From assembly GCF_017104715.1 (NCBI RefSeq), contig NZ_JAAGPI010000012.1:1-64000 (forward strand): a stretch of 64,000 nucleotides of DNA, read 5' to 3'. The stretch comes from Burkholderia sp. Ac-20365 (lineage in GTDB: Bacteria; Pseudomonadota; Gammaproteobacteria; Burkholderiales; Burkholderiaceae). Below the pieces are notes generated by a model. That model made no database searches. It was given only the letters and a program-made list of their open reading frames with translations, and was not told the DNA's origin. Shown here piece by piece: positions 26,356 through 35,199 of the stretch. The position numbers were made by a program, and so were the translations under genes. Position 1 is the stretch's first letter, and every line of letters begins with the position of its first letter.

Positions 26356-26447
26356 CTCATTTTGAGTTATCAAGGGTAATCCATAAGCCATTCGCCACGT
26401 ACATTTCATGCGCGTCGTATCACTCAACACAAAAGCCTCAAAATGAG
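26356..26447. promoter_or_regulatory. Two matching palindromic operators between MocD-like and LacI genes
   Basis: CTCATTTTGAG at 26356-26366 and its reverse complement CTCAAAATGAG at 26437-26447, 81 bases apart. Each is itself near-palindromic (CTCA-TTT-TGAG). The divergent gap holds both promoters, so these are good candidates for the LacI regulator's sites and DNA looping. Confidence 0.7.
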
Positions 26448-26497
26448 TCAAACTCGAAGCTAAGCAATATCTCGATCTGCCGCGAAAGGACACAGAG

Positions 26498-27526
26498 ATG
26501 AAAGGCAAGCCGACGCTCAAGCAACTCATGGAGATCACGCAACTCAGCCGCGCGACGATCGACCGCGCGCTCAACGACCGGCCCGGTGTGCATCCGCGCA
26601 CGCGCAGCGCAGTCGATGCGGCGTTGAAGCAGTTGGCCTCGGGTTCAACGGCGATGAAGTCATCTCCGCACGCGCGTAAGACCGCCTGCTCATTCCGCGT
26701 GCTAGCGCAGGCAGGCGACGCATTCACCGACGAACTGACCCGAACGGCGGCACTTCTCGAACCGGAGTTCGAAGCGGACGGCGTGCGTCTCGAAGTGATC
26801 CGATGCGTAGGCGCATCGGACGAAGAAGTCGCGGCCCGCATCCGTCAGACGAAGGACGAAGTGGATGGCATCGGCATCATCTGCACGAACACCGCGACCA
26901 CATCGTCGGCGTTGCGCGAGTGCATGGCGGCGGGCAAATCCGTCGTCACGCTCATTACGGATGTCGATGCCGACGCGCGGCACACGTATGTCGGCGTCAA
27001 CAACCGCTCGGCTGGGCAAGCGGCGGCCTTTCTGATCGGACGGCACTTGCAGGCGCATCCGTCGCCCGATGTCGCCGTGATCGTCGCGACGTTTTCGTAC
27101 ACCTGTCACGAAGATCGCGAGATCGGTTTCCGTTCGCTGCTACGCCAACGGTTTCCGCATGTGAATCTCGTCGAAGTGATCAAGGGCGCCGACTCCGGCG
27201 CGGCGACGTACGAAGCGACGACGCGCTTCCTGAAGACACACGGCAAGCTCGATGGCATCTACAACGTCGCGGGCGGCAACGAAGGGCTCGCGGCGGCGCT
27301 GCGCGAGCACGATCTTGCGGGCCGCACGCTCTACGTCACGCACGAGGTCAACCGCATTACGGAGCCGCTATTGCGCTCCGATGCAATCGACTATCTGCTG
27401 ACGCAGGACGTACGTCTGATGCTGCGCACTGCCGTCGATCATCTGAAGGCCGCGCGCGAAGGCGCGACCGTGCCTTCGCAAGCTATCTTGCCGATCGAAA
27501 CATACTCGCGCTATTCGCTGTACTGA
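26498..27526 (+). CDS. LacI-family transcriptional regulator
   Basis: Regulator of 342 residues: N-terminal HTH (about 5-55; TLKQLMEITQLSRATIDRALN) with hinge, and a sugar-binding-type effector domain (about 65-330) related to periplasmic binding proteins. It probably controls the divergent MocD/MocE/binding-protein operon through the two palindromes in the gap, and senses the same or a related sugar-like ligand. Adjacent MFS gene downstream may be part of the regulon. Confidence 0.9.
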   Translation: MKGKPTLKQLMEITQLSRATIDRALNDRPGVHPRTRSAVDAALKQLASGSTAMKSSPHARKTACSFRVLAQAGDAFTDELTRTAALLEPEFEADGVRLEVIRCVGASDEEVAARIRQTKDEVDGIGIICTNTATTSSALRECMAAGKSVVTLITDVDADARHTYVGVNNRSAGQAAAFLIGRHLQAHPSPDVAVIVATFSYTCHEDREIGFRSLLRQRFPHVNLVEVIKGADSGAATYEATTRFLKTHGKLDGIYNVAGGNEGLAAALREHDLAGRTLYVTHEVNRITEPLLRSDAIDYLLTQDVRLMLRTAVDHLKAAREGATVPSQAILPIETYSRYSLY

Positions 27527-27756
27527 GTGCGTGCCTGTGCGCGTCCCCATCTGTAATTACAGCGCCAGAATGCGTGCCGCGTACGGGCTCACCGCACATG
27601 ACCTGGTAATTCCTTTAGACGCATGGGTGAACGCAACCATATCGATGCGTCATTTACACCTGTGTGGCTGAAATTTGTTTACGTACGCTGCTTCCCGATC
27701 AGTGCGTCCCGTCGCGAAGAGACGCCTGCTCCTCACCGATACACTGGAGAACCGGG

Positions 27757-29175
27757 ATGACTGCCTCAACGCGAAACAAGCACGCTGGCAAACGCTACAC
27801 GTACGAGTGGTACGTCGTCGTGATCTGCATGCTGGCCTACGTCTTTTCATTCGTCGACCGTCAGGTGCTCGCGCTGATGATCGAGCCGATCAAACGCGAC
27901 TTGCACCTCAGCGATACGCAGTTCAGCCTGCTGCACGGCTTCGCGTTTTCGCTGTTTTATGCAGTGATGGGCATGCCGCTCGCGTATCTCGCCGATCGCT
28001 TCGCGCGTCCGCGCATCATCTCGATCGGCATCGCGCTATGGAGCGTCGCAACGGCCGCATGCGGGCTCAGCCAGCACTTCGTGCACATGTTCGTTGCGCG
28101 CATGAGCGTGGGCGTCGGCGAAGCGGCACTTTCGCCGGGCGCCTATTCGATGCTCGCCGATTACTTCCCGAAAGATAAACTCGGTCGCGCGGTCGCGGTT
28201 TATTCGCTGGGATCGTTTATCGGCGGAGGTGTCGCGTTTCTGATCGGCGGCTATGTGATCGCGCTGCTCAAGCACACGGCCACGCTGACGCTGCCCGTGC
28301 TAGGCGACCTGCACGCGTGGCAGTTGACGTTCTTCATTGTCGGTTTGCCTGGGCTGTTCGTCGCGCTGATCTTCATGTTGACCGTGCGCGATCCGCAACG
28401 CAAAGGGCTTGCGCAGGACAGCACGGGCACAGTCAAACGCGTGTCGATGCTGGACGCGCTGCGCTTCATCGCCGCGCACGGCAAGACGTTCTTTTGCCAC
28501 TACATCGGCTTCTCGTTCTATGCGATGACGCTGTACTGCCTGATGAGCTGGACGCCCGCGTTCTATATGCGCCGCTTCGGTCTCACGCCTGTGGAAGCAG
28601 GCTATACGCTCGGCACCGTGCTGCTGATCGCCAATACGACGGGCGTATTCTGCGGCGGCTGGCTCAACGACTGGCTGCTGCGCAAGGGCCGTACCGACGC
28701 GCCATTGCGCGCAGGCTTTATCGGCGCGGTGTGCATGCTGATTCCGTCGGTGGCGTGCACGCAGGTCGGCAGTCTGGGTGCATCGCTCGCGCTGCTCGTG
28801 CTCGCGATGTTCTTCGCATCGTTCCCGATGCCGACATCGGCGGCAGCGCTGCAGACGCTCGCGCCCAACCAGATGCGCGCGCAGATTTCAGCGGTGTTTT
28901 TGCTGGTTTCGAACCTGATCGGGCTCGGCGCAGGCACGACGATCGTCGCGCTGATCACCGACAAGGTGTTCGCGTCGCCGCTCGCAGTCGGTCATTCGAT
29001 GGCAATCGTCAATCTCGTTGCATCTGTGCTCGCTGCAGCGCTGTTGTGGATCGGCTGCAGGCAGTTCCGTGCGAGTCTCGAGCGCGTGGCGCTGGAGCGC
29101 CATACGAGTGGCGCCGACAGCGCACGTATCCCATCAGATAGCGCAGCGCCCGTCCTCGGTGCATCCGTGCGCTAA
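27757..29175 (+). CDS. MFS transporter (spinster/ACS-like)
   Basis: Integral inner-membrane transporter of 472 residues with about 12 helices. N-terminal helix 1 has SFVDRQVLALMIEP, as in the spinster/ACS subgroup (F-x-D-R-Q), and loop 2-3 has LADRFARPRIISIG. GGAGAA precedes ATG at 27757. It lies 230 bases after the LacI gene, so it may belong to the same uptake/catabolic set. Substrate unknown. Confidence 0.9.
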   Translation: MTASTRNKHAGKRYTYEWYVVVICMLAYVFSFVDRQVLALMIEPIKRDLHLSDTQFSLLHGFAFSLFYAVMGMPLAYLADRFARPRIISIGIALWSVATAACGLSQHFVHMFVARMSVGVGEAALSPGAYSMLADYFPKDKLGRAVAVYSLGSFIGGGVAFLIGGYVIALLKHTATLTLPVLGDLHAWQLTFFIVGLPGLFVALIFMLTVRDPQRKGLAQDSTGTVKRVSMLDALRFIAAHGKTFFCHYIGFSFYAMTLYCLMSWTPAFYMRRFGLTPVEAGYTLGTVLLIANTTGVFCGGWLNDWLLRKGRTDAPLRAGFIGAVCMLIPSVACTQVGSLGASLALLVLAMFFASFPMPTSAAALQTLAPNQMRAQISAVFLLVSNLIGLGAGTTIVALITDKVFASPLAVGHSMAIVNLVASVLAAALLWIGCRQFRASLERVALERHTSGADSARIPSDSAAPVLGASVR

Positions 29176-29188
29176 TCGCGGCTACTGC

Positions 29189-29225
29189 ACAGCGGGCAAT
29201 CAATCGATACACGATTGCCCGCTGT
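29189..29225. terminator. Bidirectional terminator
   Basis: Perfect 13-bp arms ACAGCGGGCAATC/GATTGCCCGCTGT with an 11-base loop, ending in a T-run, between the convergent MFS and chemoreceptor genes. Confidence 0.7.
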
Positions 29226-29238
29226 TTCAAGCCCGGTT

Positions 29239-31140
29239 TCAATGCGTGGTGGCAGGCTTCAGCCGGAACGCCGCCACCGACTCATCGAGCTGCCGCCCCT
29301 GATCTTCGAGCGAGCGCGACGCTGCCGCCGCCTCTTCGACCAGTGCCGCATTCTGCTGCGTGACGTCGTCCATCTGCGTGATCGCGAGATTGACCTGCGC
29401 GATGCCGCGGCTCTGCTCTTCCGACGCCGCCGCGATCTCGCTCATGATCGAGGTGACCTGTCCGACGGCACGCGTGACTTCCGTCATCGTCTCGCCCGCC
29501 TCACCCGCGAGCGACGAGCCATCCCTGATCCGGTCGACGGATGCGCCGATCAGTTCCTTGATCTCCTTCGCCGCACTCGACGAGCGCTGCGCGAGGCTGC
29601 GCACCTCGCTCGCGACGACTGCGAAGCCGCGCCCGTGCTCACCGGCACGCGCCGATTCGACGGCGGCGTTGAGCGCGAGAATATTCGTCTGGAACGCGAT
29701 GCCTTCGATGATCCCCGTGATATCGGCGATCCGGTTCGAACTCGCGCTGATATCGGTCATCGTCGATACGACGCGCTCGACGGCCTCGTGGCTGCGGCGT
29801 GCGACGTCGGAGGCATCGCTCGCAAGCGAACTCGCCTGGCGCGCGCTTTCGGCGTTCTGTTTGACCGCGGCTGTCAGCTCTTCCATGCTCGCGGCCGTTT
29901 CTTCGAGCGCGGCGGCCTGCTGCTCTGTGCGCGCCGACAGATCGGCATTGCCCGTCGAAATCTCGCCCGTCGCCGTGCGCAGCAGCGCGCTGCTGTCGCG
30001 GATTTCGAGCAGCACGCTGTTCAGCTTTTCGACGAACGCATTGAACTGCTCGGCCAGCACGCCGACTTCGTCGTTACTGCCCACAGGCAGGCGCCGCGTG
30101 AGATCGCCGTCGCCCGATGCGATGTCCTGCATGCTGTTCGACAATGCGCGCAGCGGCGCCATCAGTCGCCGGCCGAGCGCCGTCGTCAGCGCGAGCGCGA
30201 CGAGCAGCACGACCAGACCGCCCGCGATCAGCATGACGGACAGCCGATTGGCCGACGCCATCATCTCCGCGTGCGGAATCAGGCCGATGTATTTCCAGCC
30301 CAGTTCCGGTGACGTGTAGACGACCGTGTCGTAACGCGCGCCGCCGATATCGATAGACAGCGTGCCGTTGTCCAACGCCGCGAGATCGCGATAGCCATCG
30401 CCGAGGTCCTTGAGCGCCTTGAAGTTGTGCGCGGCGTCGTGCGGATCGACGAGCACCGTGCCGCTGTCTTCGACGACCATCAGATAGCCTGTTTCGCCGA
30501 AGCGTACCTGGCCGATCATCTTCGCGAAGCCATCCAGCGAGATATCCATGCCTAGCACGCCGTTCGGCTTGCCCTGCCCGTTCTGGACCGAGCGCACGAA
30601 GCTGATGATCACGTTGTTGTCGCCACCCGAGTTCGCGTACGCGGCCGTGCGCCGCACCGCGCCTGCCGCCTGCATGCCCTGCGTGTACCACGGGCGCTCA
30701 CGCGGATCGTAGTGATCGCTTGTGAACTTGCCTTTCGGCCATTGCACGTAGCCGCCCCATTGCGTGCCGACGTAGACGTAGCGCAGGTCGGGATGACTGT
30801 CGCCGAAGCGTTGCAGCAGATGGAAGATATCCGTTTCGACACCGCCGTTGGTATCGGGCGTCATCTGTCCGCCGTGGGTCAGATAGTTGGTGACCGACGT
30901 ATCCGCCGACTGCACGAGCGGCAGATCCGACAGGAATACGACGTTGTCGTGAATGCGCTTGAAGGTCTCGCGCAGACTGCTGTCGATCTGGCGGATCTGG
31001 CCGAGACCGGCGTCGTTGAAGTTGTCTACCGCCTGACGGCGGACGTTGAGCGTCGCGTAGAGCGTGATGGCCAGGATCGTGGCCGCGAGCGCCGCGCCGG
31101 ATATGAGGCTCAGTTTTATAGCGATGGAGCGCATGCGCAT
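29239..31140 (-). CDS. Methyl-accepting chemotaxis protein with dCache sensor
   Basis: Chemoreceptor of 633 residues: transmembrane helix (about 8-30), periplasmic dCache domain (about 35-285; SDHYDPRERPWYTQG and GVLGMDISLDGF), second membrane helix (about 290-312), HAMP (about 315-365), and MCP signalling domain with the hairpin tip EHGRGFAVVASEVRSLAQRS. It binds a small ligand outside and signals through CheA/CheW. ATG at 31140 starts the family's first helix; the frame is open further upstream into the GT-rich repeat without similarity. Confidence 0.93.
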   Translation of the reverse strand: MRMRSIAIKLSLISGAALAATILAITLYATLNVRRQAVDNFNDAGLGQIRQIDSSLRETFKRIHDNVVFLSDLPLVQSADTSVTNYLTHGGQMTPDTNGGVETDIFHLLQRFGDSHPDLRYVYVGTQWGGYVQWPKGKFTSDHYDPRERPWYTQGMQAAGAVRRTAAYANSGGDNNVIISFVRSVQNGQGKPNGVLGMDISLDGFAKMIGQVRFGETGYLMVVEDSGTVLVDPHDAAHNFKALKDLGDGYRDLAALDNGTLSIDIGGARYDTVVYTSPELGWKYIGLIPHAEMMASANRLSVMLIAGGLVVLLVALALTTALGRRLMAPLRALSNSMQDIASGDGDLTRRLPVGSNDEVGVLAEQFNAFVEKLNSVLLEIRDSSALLRTATGEISTGNADLSARTEQQAAALEETAASMEELTAAVKQNAESARQASSLASDASDVARRSHEAVERVVSTMTDISASSNRIADITGIIEGIAFQTNILALNAAVESARAGEHGRGFAVVASEVRSLAQRSSSAAKEIKELIGASVDRIRDGSSLAGEAGETMTEVTRAVGQVTSIMSEIAAASEEQSRGIAQVNLAITQMDDVTQQNAALVEEAAAASRSLEDQGRQLDESVAAFRLKPATTH

Positions 31141-31216
31141 GCCGGGTGGGTCCTGTCTTTTTTGAATTGATGTATTACGGGTCGCTGGCGCGTGGGGTTG
31201 ATGGAGGGCATTTTTT

Positions 31217-31338
31217 ATAATTGACCTGATGGTTTGGTTTGGTTTTGGGTTTGGTTTTGGGTTTGGTCTGGTTTGCCTGGGTTTTCGCTGGCATCCGCTT
31301 GATGTTTTGCCTGCTTCAGGCGTTGCCCCTGTGCGGGG
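31217..31338 (+). repeat. Truncated copy of the palindromic repeat, left border of the island
   Basis: G/T-rich tail (GGTTTGGTTTTGGG units, 31217-31275), then TTCGCTGGCATCCGC and ...GCCCCTGTGCGGGG. This equals the inverse of the end of the full copy (49340-49440). It stops at TGTGCGGGG (31330-31338); the expected CGGCACCTACTTTTC is missing and replaced by unrelated DNA. Confidence 0.7.
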
Positions 31339-31438
31339 TGACAACATTTATTGAAAATCAGTTACTTACGATGGGGTTTGGTACAGTCCTGCACAGCGCC
31401 GCGGGGAAGATCGTAACCGTGCGGGAAAGCAACATTTT

Positions 31439-31480
31439 TGTGTGATGTAGCGCACATTCGAACGTTCGCTACATCACACA
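31439..31480. repeat. Perfect 14-bp inverted repeat near the island left end
   Basis: TGTGTGATGTAGCG and CGCTACATCACACA with a 14-base spacer, about 100 bases from the left border; could be a protein-binding site or transcription terminator. The rest of 31481-31959 has no recognised gene. Confidence 0.6.
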
Positions 31481-31959
31481 CCGCGCTCGTGCGGCCCGCG
31501 CGTACGGGATACTCGTATCGATTACAGTTCTGAACCCGCTGGCGCTGGTCAGCACTCCAGTCCAGCCAGAACAGCGTCGAACACGCTTCGCGCTCGGGCG
31601 CCGTCAACCGTGTGCCATCGCTTTCGTGGCCCCCTTCCATTCGCAGCGAGCAGCATGCGCGTGCCGCTTGGACGGTTCTGAAACCGTGGGTTGCCCCTCA
31701 TGACGACACGTGGCTGCTGTCGAGCCATCGCGGTTCCGATGACTAGAATACGAGCGGAACGGTCATACCGTTCGAGGATCAGTGACTGGCCTTACTCACG
31801 CTCGCCGGTCAGGTGCATTCGAAACTGATCGTCAGCCGTTCGACGTCACACATAATTCTTGCGCAACGTGATCGTAGTATTGCGGCAGGCCACCGGGGAC
31901 GCGCGAAACGCCTCCCGTTTTCTGCAATGCCATGCAATCTCGAATACTGTGAGGCCGCT

Positions 31960-32421
31960 ATGTTCCAAGCCAAAGACATCGCATCGTTGACTCTATCCAT
32001 TGCAGCGCTTGCTTTTTCCGCGTTCTCATTTTGGCTCAACTATCGCAACAACAGTCGTAACGCTACTTTGGGGCGGAAACCTGTTCTGGTTTTCGAGTAC
32101 GACGGGGGCTTAGGTTGGATACTCCGAAACGTTGGTAACGGCCCGGCAATGAACGTGATTGTTGCGCAGCGATTAAAGACTGGAGAATGGCTTAATCCGG
32201 TCAGGATTCCTCCACTGGGAAAAGACGGCCAGATGGCACTGGAATGGTTGGATCACGTCAACACCACGGGTCTCGGCGCAACGTATGTCGACTCCGAGGA
32301 TGTCGCCTACACGTCAACATGTCGAGAGGACCTGAGTCGAGTCGAACTTGGGATTAGGTTCGGTCCATGGCCAGACGAACAAATCGGGCGCCACTGGGCT
32401 AATCCTCGTTGCATCACATGA
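31960..32421 (+). CDS. Hypothetical membrane-anchored protein
   Basis: Protein of 153 residues with one N-terminal transmembrane helix (about 7-29) followed by an Asn-rich linker and a soluble domain (about 45-150) with GWILRNVGNGPAMNV, a pattern seen in bacterial proteins with a beta-sandwich-like extracytoplasmic or cytosolic domain. GAGG precedes ATG at 31960. No partner gene nearby and no known family recognised. Confidence 0.7.
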   Translation: MFQAKDIASLTLSIAALAFSAFSFWLNYRNNSRNATLGRKPVLVFEYDGGLGWILRNVGNGPAMNVIVAQRLKTGEWLNPVRIPPLGKDGQMALEWLDHVNTTGLGATYVDSEDVAYTSTCREDLSRVELGIRFGPWPDEQIGRHWANPRCIT

Positions 32422-32739
32422 TGTCCGATGAAGCCGGACATTCGTGCGTAGCACCACGCCGCCGAAAGGCTGGCTACCAACGGCGCGCGAAGCGCGAACC
32501 CGGCAACATGAACCAGCAGTTCAACTGCCCAGACGGCAATCGGCTCGTCGGAAAGGTTGTGTTCTCAGGCATGCACCGCGTCTAAAGATAGGACACGCAC
32601 GGTGTGATAGATAGCATTTGTGGCTATAGAACCGTGAATGTCGCGCCGAGTGCAGATAACAATGAGATATCGAAGCATTCATTGCTCCGTTGTTTTGGGT
32701 TGAACAAGCCGCGCGGCTAGTTGCGTGTTTCGGACATCG
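32422..32739. other. Intergenic region, nothing recognised
   Basis: No reading frame, RNA or repeat that I can support. An inverted GTCCG/CGGAC motif near 32425-32450 is short and may be chance. Confidence 0.3.
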
Positions 32740-33123
32740 TTAGCCTGTTCTGCATAGCCTGCGAGCCGCCTTCTCGGTCGGCGAGTCAGGAGGCATGATG
32801 TCTTGGAATGCAGTGCTGGACCAGTGACCGACATACTCTCCCCGATACCACAAGAATGAGGAAGTGACCATCATCTGCCAGCGGTCACAGTCAATGGTCA
32901 TCCGATCATCAAGCGCATCATAAAGTTTGCCGTTGGCGGCGGGGCTTGGGCGAGTAAGCGTTATGTGGACCGTTCCACGCACAATTGGCCCATTCCTGCG
33001 GAGTGTGCTTTTTTCCACGGCAATGGTCGTATCCTCCCCAACATAGAGAGAAGACCACTCGGCGGCAATGCCCGACATAGACCCGGTCAACAGAGCGCCA
33101 CCAATCAACCACATCTTCATCAT
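32740..33123 (-). CDS. Hypothetical exported protein
   Basis: Protein of 127 residues with a signal peptide (about 1-19, GIAA-EWS) and a mature domain with two late Cys (DCDRWQMM and RRLCRTG). The pattern ...SSLYVGEDTTIAVEKSTLRR resembles small surface-adhesin-like or lipocalin-like exported proteins, without firm assignment. Tandem ATGs at 33123 and 33120 leave the start uncertain by one residue. Gap 33124-33511 has a possible -10 (TACAAT at 33453) and no gene. Confidence 0.7.
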   Translation of the reverse strand: MMKMWLIGGALLTGSMSGIAAEWSSLYVGEDTTIAVEKSTLRRNGPIVRGTVHITLTRPSPAANGKLYDALDDRMTIDCDRWQMMVTSSFLWYRGEYVGHWSSTAFQDIMPPDSPTEKAARRLCRTG

Positions 33124-33511
33124 TATTGCGGCCCCGTCCGTTTTGTTTGCCGACCATGATAACGGCACTTCCGACACGGAATATAGGGCCTAGCGATCTG
33201 TCCGGTGAAACGGATTAGCGGGACGCGTCGTCATCGATGCAAATTGCGCGGGCCTAGGCCGGGCAGCCGTTCGCGGCATTGCCCGCACGAGCGCGCCCGG
33301 GACGCGAAATGCATGCGTGTAACCCGCCATCGATCCAGCGTTGTGCTCACTGCAGATGCAGCCAGTAAATCTGAAAGCCCCGTCTTGAAAACCCTACATA
33401 TGCATCCCGCATAGGAGTCCTTTCCCTGCGAAAAACAGGGCCGTTTTCGTAATACAATCGAGTCAGAAATACCGCTGGCGCACCAAAACGGTCAGTCCTA
33501 CCGGGGATTCC

Positions 33512-34012
33512 ATGCTCTTCCTGATTTGCGTTTACCTGATCGCCGTCCTCCTTGGCGCGGCTGGGGCGGTTCTCTATATCTCCCTCGGAATGCTCCCTCC
33601 GGCGTTTACCGATGTTCGCGTCGGACTTATGTGCGGCGCGGTCGGCGCTGTCGGCGGCTGCCTGTATTGTCTGCGCGCGGTGTACGTTAACCGCTGTGTT
33701 CGCAAGTCGTGGAGCAGCGACTGGCACTGCTGGTATTTCCTGCGACCGATCACCAGCATCGTATGTGGCGGCGTGAGCTTCCTGTTCCTCAAGGCGGGTT
33801 TGCTGGTGCTTGAATCGGGGACGAAGAACGACGCGAGCGAAATCGGCTTTTATGCGCTCGCGTTCGTCGCCGGGCTCAACGTTGACAAGTTTGTCGGAAA
33901 GATTGAGGACGTCGCGCAGGCGGTCTGGGGCATTGATAAATCCCGTTCGCGCAAGGACGTTGAAGAGAACAAAGAACAGGAAAAAAGCGAGCAAGAAAAA
34001 GCAGCGCAGTAA
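33512..34012 (+). CDS. Membrane protein, partner of the metallo-beta-lactamase-fold gene
   Basis: Protein of 166 residues with four hydrophobic segments (about 1-22, 30-54, 75-97, 105-120) and a charged C-terminal tail rich in Lys/Glu/Gln (about 145-166) that should be cytoplasmic. Cys-rich short loops in the middle. GGGGATTCC precedes ATG at 33512. The next gene follows after 30 bases on the same strand, so they are likely cotranscribed and act together. No family recognised. Confidence 0.82.
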   Translation: MLFLICVYLIAVLLGAAGAVLYISLGMLPPAFTDVRVGLMCGAVGAVGGCLYCLRAVYVNRCVRKSWSSDWHCWYFLRPITSIVCGGVSFLFLKAGLLVLESGTKNDASEIGFYALAFVAGLNVDKFVGKIEDVAQAVWGIDKSRSRKDVEENKEQEKSEQEKAAQ

Positions 34013-34042
34013 CCCTAATCACACATTCCGAGGGCAACAAAC

Positions 34043-34900
34043 ATGCATCTGACCGTCTTTGACGTGCAGCACGGCGCTTGCGCGCTGCTTACATGCGATA
34101 ACGGCAACCGCATCATGATTGATTGCGGACACAACGGTGAGGACGACTGGCGCCCTGGAAACTATCTGGCAGAGCGGAAGATTAAGCGTCTTGAACAACT
34201 CGTCGTGACCAACTACGACGAGGACCACGTTTCAGGGCTGCCGAACCTAATCAGCAAAGTTCATATTGTCTCGATCCTACGTAACAAGTCGGTCGCGCCC
34301 GACGACCTGAAAGCGCTGAAGTCGGAAGATGGAATGGGGCCTGGGATCGACCAGCTTGTGGACTTGGCGCGACAATATAACCAGCCACTTGAAGACGCAG
34401 ATGCTCCGCAGTTTCCGCGTGTTGAAAAACAGGTGTATTACCACGACTACCCGACATTCGATGATGAAAACAATCTGAGCCTGGTTCTGAATCTGCGCAT
34501 CGCCGGGATCAACTTCATGTTCACCGGTGATCTTGAAAAGTCCGGCTGGAGAAAGATGTTGGAGACGAACGACAAATTCAAGGAGACGGTCAAGGACGTT
34601 CACGTCTTGTTTGCCGCGCATCATGGGCGAGAAAACGGGTTTTACGAACCGCTGTTCACTGAGTACGACTGCAATCCGTACCTAGTCGTCATTTCAGACA
34701 AGGCGAAACAGTACCAAAGCCAAGAAACTGTCGCCAACTACATGAAGTACACGAAGGGATTTTATGTTGGCGACACCGATCGTTGGGTGCTCACGACCCG
34801 GAAAGACGGAACAATCCGTTTCGACTTCGGCATTGAGGATCGAAAGATGGACGTTCAGACGCACTACGACATGACACAGGAGGAAGGGCTGCATACCTGA
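34043..34900 (+). CDS. ComEC-type metallo-beta-lactamase-fold protein
   Basis: Cytosolic protein of 285 residues related to ComEC C-terminal/ribonuclease-like MBL domains: MHLTVFDVQHGACALL, DCGHNG, then VVTNYDEDHVSG where family members read T-H-x-D-x-D-H, TGDLEKSG, and AAHHGRENGF. The first His of the metal motif is Asn, while the second part DEDH and the HHG motif are kept. No signal peptide. GAGGG precedes ATG at 34043. Stand-alone MBL proteins with membrane partners occur in accessory and defence islands; function here is unassigned. Confidence 0.83.
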   Translation: MHLTVFDVQHGACALLTCDNGNRIMIDCGHNGEDDWRPGNYLAERKIKRLEQLVVTNYDEDHVSGLPNLISKVHIVSILRNKSVAPDDLKALKSEDGMGPGIDQLVDLARQYNQPLEDADAPQFPRVEKQVYYHDYPTFDDENNLSLVLNLRIAGINFMFTGDLEKSGWRKMLETNDKFKETVKDVHVLFAAHHGRENGFYEPLFTEYDCNPYLVVISDKAKQYQSQETVANYMKYTKGFYVGDTDRWVLTTRKDGTIRFDFGIEDRKMDVQTHYDMTQEEGLHT

Positions 34901-34918
34901 CACGTTGGTGGTGTATGG

Positions 34919-34949
34919 CGCGCTGCTCCTCGTGCGGCGCGCTTTTTTA
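34919..34949 (+). terminator. Terminator after the MBL-fold gene
   Basis: GCGCGC arms with a TGCTCCTCGTGCG loop followed by six T residues; also overlaps the end of the holin fragment on the other strand. Confidence 0.6.
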
Positions 34950-35144
34950 TTGCTGCTGCGTCGCCGCTGCCGTTGCAGCCGTCGCGCCGAACGTCTGTGT
35001 AAAGGCCGCTGCCATCGCGTCGGCTTTCTGCTCGCTGCCGTTGCTGCTGCCGAAGAAAAAGCCGACGACTTGCTGCGCGTTCGCGCTCACATCGCCTATG
35101 ACTGTGCCGATGACGAACGCACCAAACCGACCCGAAGCAGCCCT
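34947..35144 (-). pseudogene. Phage holin-like fragment
   Basis: Open frame of about 65 codons without start: FGAFVIGTVIGDVSANAQQV, then VGFFFGSSNGSEQKADAM. This is the C-terminal membrane/tail part typical of small phage holin families (F-x-G-S-S-x-x-S-x-x-K). It is preceded directly by a stop, so the gene has lost its N-terminus. Confidence 0.6.
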
Positions 35145-35199
35145 TCACTCGCAGCCAAAGCGGTCACTCAAGAATTTGTGCCGTATTTGTTATTGTTGA

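Noticed and set aside
31217..31275. GGTTTGGTTTTGGG repeats as a possible CRISPR or G-quadruplex array
   Set aside because: No spacers or uniform repeat length; it matches the tail of the intergenic repeat family. No CRISPR array seen in the window.
33347..33994. 215-codon minus frame over the membrane protein gene
   Set aside because: Lacks a ribosome site and looks like a shadow; the plus gene has a good start and a coupled neighbour.
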